From: Nissolia schottii
Taxonomy: Eukaryota > Streptophyta > Magnoliopsida > Fabales > Fabaceae
Assembly (NCBI GenBank): GCA_003254905.1
Contig: QANU01003806.1
Coordinates: forward strand, 57,432 to 121,431
Direction of reading: 5' to 3'
DNA: 64,000 bases
The translations under genes and the position numbers were made by a program. Below are positions 10,901 to 21,503 of the stretch, in pieces. The notes beneath the pieces were generated by a model, which searched no databases, was not told where the DNA came from, and saw nothing but the letters and a program-made list of their open reading frames with translations. How positions within the stretch are numbered: the stretch's first letter is position 1; each line of letters starts with the position of its first letter.

Positions 10901-13900
10901 TTGGTAACATTTTTACCCCCTACATATAGAGAGGAGGAACTTTTCTGCACACGTTTTGCTGCTTCTCCACTCTCACTTTTAGCCAGTGGTTTTGGGGAGG
11001 AGGTCTCAAGCTCTCTTCAAGCTTTAGAAGTTGAGAGTGGTATCATAAAGCTGTCTGGATATATCTCTGGTCCATGCAATGCTTTGAATATGAAGGTAAT
11101 TGATATTTCTAATATAAAGTCAGTCATCTATCTTTTTTCTTTCTTTTATATGGATTCTTTCTCTTTCCCTTCTCATAACTTTTGGTTTGTTTCTGTATTT
11201 GCTTTGCAGGCCTTACAGTATGTCTGTATCCATGTGACTGCAGTTTTAGATGGTGTAATTTTGGCCAAGAGTGGATATGTTGAAGTTTGAAAAGAATTAA
11301 ATGCTCTTTAAAATAACCAAATGCCTTAAACATTTGTACTGTTGGCCTTAACATGGTTAGATGTTAACTCACAATTCGTTTGCAACGGCCCAATTCATAA
11401 GCTTCTGAGTCAATTGGCTCTAAGGTTTGAGCATCTGAATTCATGGGATACGGAAAATGAATTCCATAACAAGAAGAGGAGTAGGTCTCAACCATGTCCA
11501 GCTTATATCTTGAATTTAAGTTGTCCCCGATCTTTCTATGATTTGACCTTTGAGCCATCAAAAACTTATGTTCAATTCAAGGTAATTTGTCAGCACTATT
11601 TTCTTGACTCATTTTTTCTTACTAATCATTCATTCTTGCTGTATGAGTTGTTATTGTTTACTTGTTTGCTGAATGTCCAAAAGTGACTTTTGTAGGGATC
11701 TAGTCAAGATTTAGGTTTCAGACACATAATGCTTTATGTACTCTGGGCTGCAAATTAATTCCAATGAGGAACATTTATTAGAGATTTGTGGAGTTTTTTT
11801 TTTTTTTTTTTTCCGTGTTATTCTCTACTAATTATCATATAACAACCTGGCAGACTACATGAATTTGATTGTTTTTTGTTCAATGTTTTGTTTTACCCAC
11901 ACATAAGGATTGGGCTCCTGTGCTGAACTTCATTGAGGAGAACATTGAAAAATTCTGGGGGGAAAGCATAGCTTGTGGTATACCCTCTCACTGCATCTTA
12001 TGGATATATGATGTGATGACTTCCGGTTTTTATGCTTCTATTTATCTCTGAGATTCTTGTAGGAGAGTCCTTCAATCAAGCCACTTACATGATTCAAGAA
12101 GATCAACCGTGGAAAGCAGATGTCAACATCATTTCAACGGAAGCAGGTAAAGTTTCTAGTTTTGGTGGTCAAACAGCTTTTTTTGCACTAAATAAGTATG
12201 AATAATTTTGGTCATTTATGTTTCTTTCATTATCTTCTATATGTGGGTTAAAAATTATGTACTTATTGCAGGAATATTTGCATGAATGCTTTATAGGGTA
12301 CGGTGGATCATGTTGGCTTGTTTTCTCATATTATGTTTTGAAGATTGTCACGTATCTTTGTTGCAGATAAATCAAAATTTGTAAACCACACTTTTAAGGA
12401 TTGCCCAGAACTCTTCTTTTCCACTTCAGACAACCTAACTGAAGATGATTATCATCAATCCGACAGGGGAGATGTTAGTACCTCTCCTGGTTACTTGCAT
12501 CGAGGAACTGAGATATTCATAGAGCAACGAAACAAGAGTGACTTTCCTTGTGATACTGGTTATTCTTCCAATTTAGTGGATGATGGTTCATGTGCCAAAT
12601 GCATGCCCACTGTGATGACAAAGCATAACAGTTCGTCGATCTTTGATAACAATGGTCAGCTGCTAGAAGATTACTTTTTGGATGGTAAATTTCCTGCTGC
12701 TGAAAGTTTATGCGATGATGTACCTTTTGATGCACCAAGTTCTTCATATAGAAGAAAATTTCTTAAAGTAGATGCCAATGTGATCAATGAACCATTTGAA
12801 GGTGATTTACTTTATGACTGTCTTGGGTTTGGATATGATGTAGAGGTTAATGGGGATTTTCAAAAGCCTTTTCTAAAGAGCTGCTCTCTACGAGGAAGTA
12901 TCCTGCATGAGAAGGCTCTGTTTGTTAATGATGAACATGAACTCCTAACTGATAGCTTTTGGAGCAAACAAAATCTGGGGGAGAACTTTGGCAGTGTTAC
13001 GGATTTATGTGCCCAAAGCAGTCCAGAAGTTGTGAAAAAATTAAATATGTCCAGAGATTCTGATATTTTCTTTGGAGAAGTGGCTGAAGATCCCCCATAT
13101 TCATACTATTCCGCAACACAAATAAGGAACTCTGGGCCTGATGATATGTTATTAAATTCTGAATGGAATTCTGTCTACCAAGAGCTGTCATCTCAAGCTG
13201 CTGCATTGGGTGTCAATCATACAACTGATATTAATGATCTTGGAAGCGTATGCAGTGTATCTAGATACTATAGAAGGCTCCATCGTACAGAACTTCTCGA
13301 TGATGAAGAAAATGAATGTGACCTCAGTTACAATACATCAAGGAATGCCAGCCAGCATCAATTTACCTCAAGGTTTGATAATAATGGCTTTGAGTTCAAT
13401 GGTGATGTTGATTCTAATAAAATATTTGACACAATAGTTGACTTGCTAACACCTGATTGTGGTCACAAATATTCTACCAGAAAGTCTGATGTTTTACATG
13501 AGGAGTCTAAGTGGCTGTTGCCTGATACATGTGTTGAGAAGTGTAAGAGATCTAACAAGAACAAAGGCAAAAAGGATCATTTTAGACATCCAGCTTTGGA
13601 GAAGAATCATGAAAGATCTATACGAAGCTTTTCAGCTCCACCATTTCATAAAAGGAAGATGAGGTTTATTTCTTTAAATCAGCCTTCAGAAATGGCAGCC
13701 AAACGACTTCCTGGCCAAGCCTCCAATCCTGCTTTCAGCAATCGAGGTTTTCCATTTCCCTCTGTTTTACCCCCCTCCCTCTATTTTTCAATGCATCAAC
13801 ATTTCCGAACTTACTGATACTTTTTGAATCTGCAGAAGCTTGTGATTTTAAATATGCTCAAAAATCTCCTGGTGCTATTCACCCAAGCACTGAAGATCTC

Positions 13901-16900
13901 CTTTTGCAAGAATTCAAGTAGGATAATCTCATTTTTGACTCTTATTCAAGCTACTGAACTGTTGGGAATAATTTCTCACTGACCCTTGTTGTATTGCTCT
14001 GATCATAGATCTAATGTGAAACAGAGATCAGATTTTCGAGGAGATACGCATGTTAATGACATTAAAGAGAGTGACAGCCGTGATAATTTCATTATTCAAA
14101 ACAGTGATCCATTCAGGGGTGAGATCAAATTTTAGCAAAACTGTAGTCTAGTCTGACATGAGCAGCTCATTTTAAATACTAAATTTTTGCTAATAACCAT
14201 ATTCAATATTCCCTGCTTTTAATTCAGAATGATTTGTAAGAGATCTATTTCTTAGTGGCTCTTAGGAGATTAATTTGGGAAATGATTTTAATTCTAAAGT
14301 AGAAGTTTCTTTACAACTTATTTTTTTGTGCTGTGTAAAGCCGGAAGTGCAATTTCTGCTAAAAACTAAAGGCCAAAATTGTAGAAGATTGCAATTTGCA
14401 CTATCTGCTGTTGTGAAAAAGTTTACTTCAATCCAATTGAATTATGCTAATAGTTGAAACTTTTTTAAAGATTCATCTCATAATTCAACTGTTAATTTAC
14501 CATTAGCCCATACTCTTGTATTTCAGAATTAAACTCAAGGGAAGTGCAAGATTCCATAGATCACAGGACCAAATGGCGGAACTGCTCACCTCAAATTCCA
14601 GTTATGTTATCAATCTTTTGAGGCTTATTGTGTTATATATGATATGAGTCATTCATAAGTATGGAGGATGACTGTGTAATCTGACTCTGAGTGACCTTTG
14701 GCCTTTACACAGAAGAATGATAAATTGGTTGATCTTCAAAGTCAAAACAATATACTTGATATCTCTTCTGGATTCTTGCATCTTGCTGGAGATTCATTGA
14801 TACCTGAAACAATCAGTAAGAAATGCCTTGAGGATGCCACAGTCCTCCATCAGGTGGATAAGAAATTCATTCCTGTTGTGGCTGGTGGAGCCCTTGCTGT
14901 TATTGATCAGGTCTGTCTATTGCACACTATTGCAGTATGGTTGAATATCAAACAATGCAAAAGCAATTGTTAGAATTAATTATATGCCTTCACATATAAG
15001 TAGGCTAACTTTTAGTTTAGTGTGCTTATTGCTTAGTACCTTGTGTACATTTATTGTTGTATCTCTGCTGCACATATATATAAACAGATCTGTGTGGACT
15101 ATTAAGTCACAATTCATACAACTCTATAGTAATGATAGTTTCTGAATGGAAATATCATTGACCCCCGAAATTTCTATTGGAAATCAATCACACAATTGCT
15201 TGTATCTTAAAAAGTTTCACTACCTATCTGCATGCATGCTTTAATATATTTATACACTGCAACACTGTAGTTGGATTGCCGTAGTTTCATGCATTTGCAT
15301 CTTTACAGCTTACACAAGCCTGGATTCTTGTAAATGCAATTTTCTAAAAGAAATTCACTGTTCTTACATGGATCTTTATTTGTTGCATTTTCCTGCATCA
15401 AGTTTATTTTATCTGCAGTTTGCCCTGAGGGTGCAAAAAAAAAAAAATTTGAACAAGAAAAAGCTTCAGAAATGCCTGCTAAGTGCTATCATGTACATGC
15501 ACCTTCTCACAAACAGCTGGAGCCTCTCTTCAGGGAATTTGTGTGTAATGTTGATAGTATTTTTTATTTATTTATTTGTGTTTTTTTCTTTTACAGCATG
15601 CTGCAGATGAAAGAATCAGACTGGAAGAATTGCGTCAAAAGGTAAACTTGTTAATGTTGAATATGTCGGAATTATTCATGCAGTATGGCTTATGAAATTA
15701 ATTAAACGCTTAGGTATTATCTGGAGAAGCAAAAGGAATAACCTATCTGGATGCTGAAAAGGAACTGGTATGCATAGCATGTCTGATGTGAATGTCAGAT
15801 ATGACATGTTTTCTGATTCTTAAAATTATGACACCATTAGTAAGATGCATTATACAGGTTTTGCCAGAGATTGGTTATCAACTAATCTATAGTTATAGCG
15901 AACAGATTAAGGATTGGGGCTGGATCTGCAACATTCGTGCTCAAAATTCGGAATCCTTTAAAAGGTATGCCTGTCTGGCTGATACTTAGATGCCTAGATC
16001 TATGTTGTCAGAAGACAATTAATGCTAGTGTTTGATTGACCAAGATACACAACAATGTCTTTATTTGCTCGTGGCATACCTTATATAAGGAATTAATGCT
16101 AGTGTTTGATTGACCAAGATACACAACAATGTCTTTATTTGCTCGTGGCATACCTTATATAAGGTTTCTAATTACCCATTAAACAGTAGTTGGGCCAAGA
16201 ATAATTTGTCAGATCAGACTCATTCAATTTGTTAGTGGTTTCTTTGATATATAATTTTGATTACCTTTCCAGGAATTTGGATATTCTCAACAGACAACCA
16301 ATGGGCCTCACACTTATTGCGGTTAGCACAATCATCAACCCACCCCCCCTTTTTTCCAAAACCCACCGTCAACGCCCTTCTCTGCAATTTGGCTTTGTTC
16401 ACTACCTGAAACATAATAATCTTTTTCAATTTCTGCATTAATTATTGTCAACTCATTTCATATTTAACTGAACATGCAACCAATGCTAGAAGCCTCTCAT
16501 GGTTTACATATTACTGAATTTAATTATTTTGTAAGTACTTGTAGGTACCATGTATTTTAGGTGTCAACTTAAATGATGTTGATCTTTTAGAATTTCTTCA
16601 GCAGGTAAATAAAAATCCTTATCATAGCCCTTTTTTTTTTTCCCTTTAAGTTGTCTTGTTCAATAAGTGGACATTTTACATCTTTTAACTTTCAATGTAT
16701 GTTTAGCTTGCTGACACTGATGGATCATCAACAATGCCGCCCTCTGTTATACGAGTCCTAAATTCAAAAGCATGCAGAGGTATGTGCCTGATCTCACTAG
16801 CTAAGCAACTTCATCCTCAGGAGCTAGCTTGGTAGCCTTGTTGAGCTTTACATGTTTTAATTATTTTAAGTTCCATTTCTTCAACAAAGTTGAGAGGGCT

Positions 16901-17495
16901 CTGGAGTCTGGGCTCAATCATGTAATTCTGTCTCAACGATAGTAACAATCCTACAGACTTGCATCATTCATGGAGAATGTTCCCCTATTTTTGGAACTTA
17001 TATGGAGCTGTTCTTTATTTTATCAGTATCATGCGTGAAAACTCCTGTCTGTTAGCAACCTATCCATCCTCAGTGTTAGACTTCCATCTTAATTTTTAGG
17101 ACCCCATGTTGCAATGAATCCTTTAATTTTATCATTGCTTTGTTGTGAAGGTGCAATTATGTTTGGGGATTCGTTGCTACCATCAGAATGTACCCTTCTA
17201 GTTGAAGAGCTTAAGCATACATCCCTTTGTTTCCAGGTAAGATATATGTTTCCATTTGTGTGCATGTATTGATGCGAAAGGCAGTGTTTTATGACAAATT
17301 GACGAATTTACTGTGCAGTGTGCTCATGGGCGACCAACAACTGTTCCTCTAGTCAACTTGGAGGCACTGCATAATCAGATTGCCAAGTTTGGACTAATGA
17401 ATGGCTGTTCGGATGATAAGTGGCATGGATTACAGAGACATAAAGTTAGTATTGAACGTGCATCCGAGCGTTTATGTTCTGCTACTGGCAGCTGA
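7925..17495 (+). CDS. MLH3: MutL-homologue DNA mismatch repair protein MLH3
   Basis: Exons: 7925-8050, 8136-8187, 8300-8347, 8873-9027, 9147-9204, 10582-10639, 10762-10854, 10930-11095, 11210-11225, 11361-11581, 11908-11977, 12063-12146, 12367-13746, 13836-13917, 14009-14118, 14527-14600, 14713-14910, 15597-15641, 15714-15767, 15858-15964, 16273-16321, 16545-16604, 16707-16779, 17151-17236, 17319-17495. These sum to 3642 nt, 1213 aa, close to the roughly 1170 aa I recall for Arabidopsis MLH3. The N-terminal GHKL ATPase motifs are ELVFNCLDA (30-38), DDGGGID (58-64) and GFRGEAL (94-100). The single large exon encodes the acidic, poorly conserved linker. The C-terminal endonuclease motifs are intact: DQHAADERIRLEE (996-1008), ACR (1124-1126) and CAHGRPT (1156-1162). 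In plants MLH3 partners MLH1 (MutL-gamma) and resolves meiotic crossover intermediates. It converges on PIG-H. Confidence 0.95.
10068..10258. mobile_element. MITE in MLH3 intron 5
   Basis: The inverted ends GTGTGTTTGTGTCAGCTT (left) and AAGCTGATACAAACACAC (right) match with one difference and enclose about 150 AT-rich bases without a frame. The element lies in the longest MLH3 intron (9205-10581). The superfamily is not determined because I could not settle a target-site duplication. Confidence 0.7.
16017..16164. repeat. perfect 74-bp tandem duplication in MLH3 intron 20
   Basis: The unit beginning AATTAATGCTAGTG and ending CTTATATAAGG occurs at 16017-16090 and again at 16091-16164 with no visible mismatch. 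It lies wholly inside the intron 15965-16272. Confidence 0.95.
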
Positions 17496-18066
17496 GGCCA
17501 ACAGTTTTTTTAATTTTACCTGTGGTGAGATTAGTTTGACAGAATTATTGAATCACTGCGAAGTCATTCGATGTAAATGTAACCAAGTGTATAGAAATAT
17601 TCAGAATATAAAAAATAATAATAGAGAATCGTGCTATAGAATGGAAATAACTGGTTAACACCATTTCACATAGTGCCCTTGAAATATTAAGGAATCGAAT
17701 TTGATCGTATTACTTGGTTTATGCAACTACAATAGATTTGACGTTTATCTTGCGCTATCAAAATCAATTTTGATCGAAATCATGTCTGTACAATTTCTTT
17801 TTTAAAATGAAAGAAATGACACTCACCGTAATAATACAACAGCGGCCTGGGCTGTTGCAACAATCATATTTGAAACACGGCAAAACTTTAGTTACAATTT
17901 TTTTTTATTTCTTTGTTCTGAACGTTCTCTAAATGCACTTTCTATAGCAGTCCTATATCACGATAAAGAATTCATTCCTCGTTTGCTGTCCAAAAAAGCA
18001 AGTCAATTTGCCCCTAATCGACAATATCAAATGGGTTCTTAACCGCAATACCGTAGCTGCAATTGT
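17496..18066. other. shared 3' region between convergent MLH3 and PIG-H
   Basis: These 571 bases between two facing stop codons should hold both 3' UTRs and poly(A) sites. AATAAT/AATATA-rich text at about 17600-17620 fits plant poly(A) signals for MLH3. No other gene is seen. Confidence 0.5.
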
Positions 18067-19590
18067 TCACTGTGCATGTGTGCAAGAGTCTTTTTTATCA
18101 CCAGTTGCCGCACACAGGGCCTTCCAGACATGAGCCAACATTTTCACTGGCGGACGTAACTCCTATAAATCATTCAGAGATTCTTTGTTAGTTAGTAAAA
18201 CTGTAAAAGACTTCAAACGACCCAGCTGATCAAATGCTTTATTTCAACAAACAAGCAAGAGTTCCCATATTTAACACAATTTACCTTGAAAACTAACATC
18301 ATTTCTGATTCCCCCGGAATAAGCAAGGATAGAGTCCAGTAACAAGTCATTGGCGTCACGCATTCTAGTAGAAGAGGTTTCAGAATCTTGTCGATGGGAA
18401 CAAAGCGTCGGATGACTGTCCCACTGTAACAAAGCATCCATAGACAAAATAAAGACAGTACTAACATATACAGAAACAACATGGTGGGGTTACAAGGTTC
18501 ACTATGAAGACCAGTCAAGATAACTAAGTTAAATGAGAGCCCAAAACAAGCTACATATGACGCTGATTGATGAGAGCTAAAAGCAAAGCATAGAATATAT
18601 TTTCACACCGAACCCTTTATACAATATGAGCTCAAATATCCATGCTAGATACAAGGCAGTGTTATCAATGGCGAAAATAGCGTTTTGCTCAAAACCCGTT
18701 ATATTTTCCGCTATAACGGCCAATTACCACTGTAAAATAGCGTAGTAACAACTAACAAGCTCAAAACTCGCTATGCTATAGCGGTAGTATAACGGCGCCA
18801 TAGTGGATATTTTGACAACACTGATACAAGCTAGGGAAGTGCATTGAAAAAAGTCTTCTCACCCAAGAACAGCATAAATGCCCTAAACTAGCACCAGCAT
18901 TCCACTCTCCCAAACTTTTTTTTCTTTTTTCCCCCTCAAAGATGATTTGCAAAACAGAATACAGATCACTACATTAGGCTTACACTTGCACCAAACAAAA
19001 TGTTGAGTGATTGATTTAACAAAAAGCATTACCTCATGTAGTGAGTCTCAAGCTGTACTCCAAAAGCTGGCATAATTACAACAGACTCTGCGCGCAAATA
19101 CAAACACCGAAGTGATGAACAGAAGTTTCAAAATACATAGATACATTACAAATTTACTTTACCCTGGTTACAGATAAAATTAATAATTAACATTCCAGAG
19201 CACCATAAGCCCTGTTATTCAGGTCCTAACCTTTCTTAACAGGCTTCCGAAGCAACTTGACAAGAAGTATGTCAAAAAGGAAGCTGTAATACACACTAGT
19301 AATTGATATTTCCTGTTAATACAAGGGACATACATAGGTAAACAAATACAAAATTTTGAAAAAGATTAAAATTTGAGTCATGAGAAAAGCAAAAAGGAAT
19401 TTGGAAGACTTACCTCAAGAACATAGAGATAGAAGGCACATGCTAACACAACAAGTGCCAGGGCGTATACAAAGATATAATTCATCCCACTCCTCCTCAA
19501 AACTATGTGGTGTATGTCAACATTTTCAGAGGGATATTTCTGATCATGCAGGTAAATATATTTGGCATTACTTATTGAGGGGTTGACCAT
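18067..19590 (-). CDS. PIGH: PIG-H, GPI-GlcNAc transferase subunit H
   Basis: Coding exons on the minus strand: 19590-19414, 19312-19231, 19087-19033, 18423-18285, 18162-18067. They sum to 549 nt, 182 aa. PIG-H is a subunit of the ER-membrane complex that transfers GlcNAc from UDP-GlcNAc to phosphatidylinositol, the first step of GPI-anchor synthesis. Visible features are an N-terminal tail (MVNPSISNAKYIYLHDQKYP), a hairpin of two hydrophobic segments (about residues 37-58 and 66-80), and the PIG-H domain with the motifs PAFGVQLETHY, RRFVPIDKI and ECVTPMTCYW. The domain ends in LRPPVKMLAHVWKALCA. An acceptor (TTTCAG) lies directly before AATGGTC, so the start ATG is at the beginning of the second transcribed exon. 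Length fits plant PIG-H proteins. Confidence 0.9.
18656..18822. mobile_element. hAT-like MITE in PIG-H intron 4
   Basis: The ends are GCAGTGTTATCA (left) and, reverse-complemented, AGTGTTGTCAAAATATC (right). The direct repeat GATACAAG flanks the element at 18648-18655 and 18823-18830. An 8-bp duplication is the hallmark of hAT transposition. The interior repeats 'tatagcg/cgctata' text. A related fragment sits at 55438-55562. Confidence 0.75.
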
Positions 19591-19880
19591 TCTGAAACCA
19601 ACCAAAAAAATCACAAAATCAAAAGTTCTTTAGACCTTTCAGAGAACTAGCCAAAAATCAAAATTAAAGGGAGCATAACAACCTAATAAAATAAAGAACA
19701 AAGATGAAACCTGAGGTGGAATTGTTAATGGATGTTGCTTGGGTTGTTGAAGAGGTGGGCGGCCGGATTGTGGTGGTGGTGGCGGACGATGGTGGCTTCA
19801 CCTGGAGAAGACGGCAGATCTGCCATAGAACTGGTGATGGTTGGAGTATGATAACATGATGCAAGGATAATTTTGTAATT
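19591..19880 (-). promoter_or_regulatory. 5' leader exon and intron of PIG-H, with upstream ORFs
   Basis: A plausible non-coding first exon ends at 19711 (CCTCAG then GTTTCATC), and the acceptor lies just before 19591. That exon holds at least two ATGs. One, at 19864, opens MHHVIILQPSPVLW and runs through the splice in a frame different from PIG-H. The other opens MADLPSSPGEATIV and stops before the donor. The leader therefore probably carries uORFs. The transcript boundaries are inferred. Confidence 0.45.
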
Positions 19881-21503
19881 TCGATGAATACTTAATATAT
19901 TATCGGTCAATAAATGTGAACCCTAGATCCTAATAAAAATCTTGATCCAATGGTGACTAACAGCGAATCATTGAATGATCCTGAAGTGCAAGGGATGATG
20001 GAACAATTTTCAAAACTTCTTCATCTCGGGGAAACGTGGAAAGAATGAGGTTAAGTCGAGGTTTGAAAATTGGTAAATGTTTATACGGATTTAAAATTAA
20101 TAATTCCAATCTCATTAAGAGAGATAATGGAAAAAATCGTTACTGAAACAATCCTCATTAGGAAAGGTATAGATTTCTTTCTAACCCCTAAACAGTAAAA
20201 AAGAAACAAAACAACTATTGTGTCCGGTTAAATTTTGGTATATAGATCTTAAAATGGCACAAGTTCAATTTTTGTTATCAATGTAAAAATAATTTTGATA
20301 GATAATCTATAAGGATTTAAAAAGACTAAATACATTTTCTATCTTAATGAAATGATTAATATTAAACACACCTAAATCTTTTTTTAAAAAAAAAAAACTA
20401 TGCTTTAGTCTGCACCTTACTCCTCAGTCCTCATATCTTCTCATTAGTTTGATTAACTTAGCTCGTAAAAAAGCACTTAATTCTAATAAGTAATTGTTAC
20501 TAATACAACTCTTTTTGGTAATAAGTTTTAGTGCAATTATGTGTCAAGAGCTCCAACACGAAACTTGTAATTAAAGTAGAAGGATAACTCTCTCTCTCGA
20601 GCTTATCTACATGTTGGTTGGTATATATTCATAAGTAATATGACTACAAATTGTAACAAGGATGATGGAGAGTGAAGGTCTTGATTGAGACACGTTAACT
20701 TCTGAAAAGAAGGGTCATCACCCGTGATCATTGCCACGTGCCCATATTTTTGGCATTTATTCACATGCATATAGAAGCACAAGAACATGAACTCATCCTT
20801 ATTTTTTGGGAGTATTAGGTGGATTATGCAAATCCACTCTACTGACTTCCACACATGGGGCTGGCAGGTAGATGCATACAAAGTATAATCACGTGTCAAA
20901 CATTTTCAGGTAATAATAATATTCTCTCAAATCTTGAACATCCAAACATAGTCCCACTTGCCAATGGGACTCATTATTATTAACCAGCACACGAAAAATA
21001 TGTGAGGTTCCTTTATTTTATTATAACAAAGAATTATCAGCATCATGCTAGAAAAAAGAATCAAAATTTGACTTTCATTCTTTAGATTTGGCACAGGTAT
21101 ATCACATATGCTTCCCACATATGCTTCATCTTTGACATTTGATTTTCATAACATAAACAACTATATCACAATTTGAGAAGTTAGAAAAAGAAAGTTACAA
21201 AATCAATAGATTTTCTGCTTTGCAAAAATAACCTCTAAATAATCCATTTCACTCATGTACAATATGTATTATCCGCAACTCAATGCTCTCTCTCTCTCTT
21301 TCTCTCTCTATCACAAGCACTCACACCAAATACTATGTATATATACACACACATGTTCATGCAGTACTCCATTCACACAACTATATCAATCAATCAGGCT
21401 GTTATTGTCTTCCAATTTGAGTAGAGTCATCAAAAGGGCAAGACTTGCTCCAATGTGCACAATTCTTTATTGTGCTATAATGTTCATGTAAAATGACACT
21501 TTT
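19881..21503. other. intergenic DNA upstream of PIG-H and downstream of the DUF4378 gene
   Basis: No coding frame with support is present. A (CT)n run lies at about 21283-21310, followed by a short TATATACACACACA tract. Text near 21470-21503 lies just past the stop of the DUF4378 gene and is probably its 3' UTR. Confidence 0.5.

Noticed and set aside
15334..15610. Lys-rich open frames between MLH3 exons 17 and 18
   Set aside because: The conserved motif DQ-HAADERIRLEE is rebuilt exactly by joining 14910 to 15597, so this is intron.
17401..17658. Alternative C-terminus for MLH3 in another frame
   Set aside because: The frame with CAHGRPT and the stop at 17495 carries the conserved motif; the other frame has no similarity.
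18681..18800. tatagcg/cgctata repeats as a regulatory RNA or riboswitch
   Set aside because: Inverted ends and an 8-bp flanking duplication explain the segment as a transposon.
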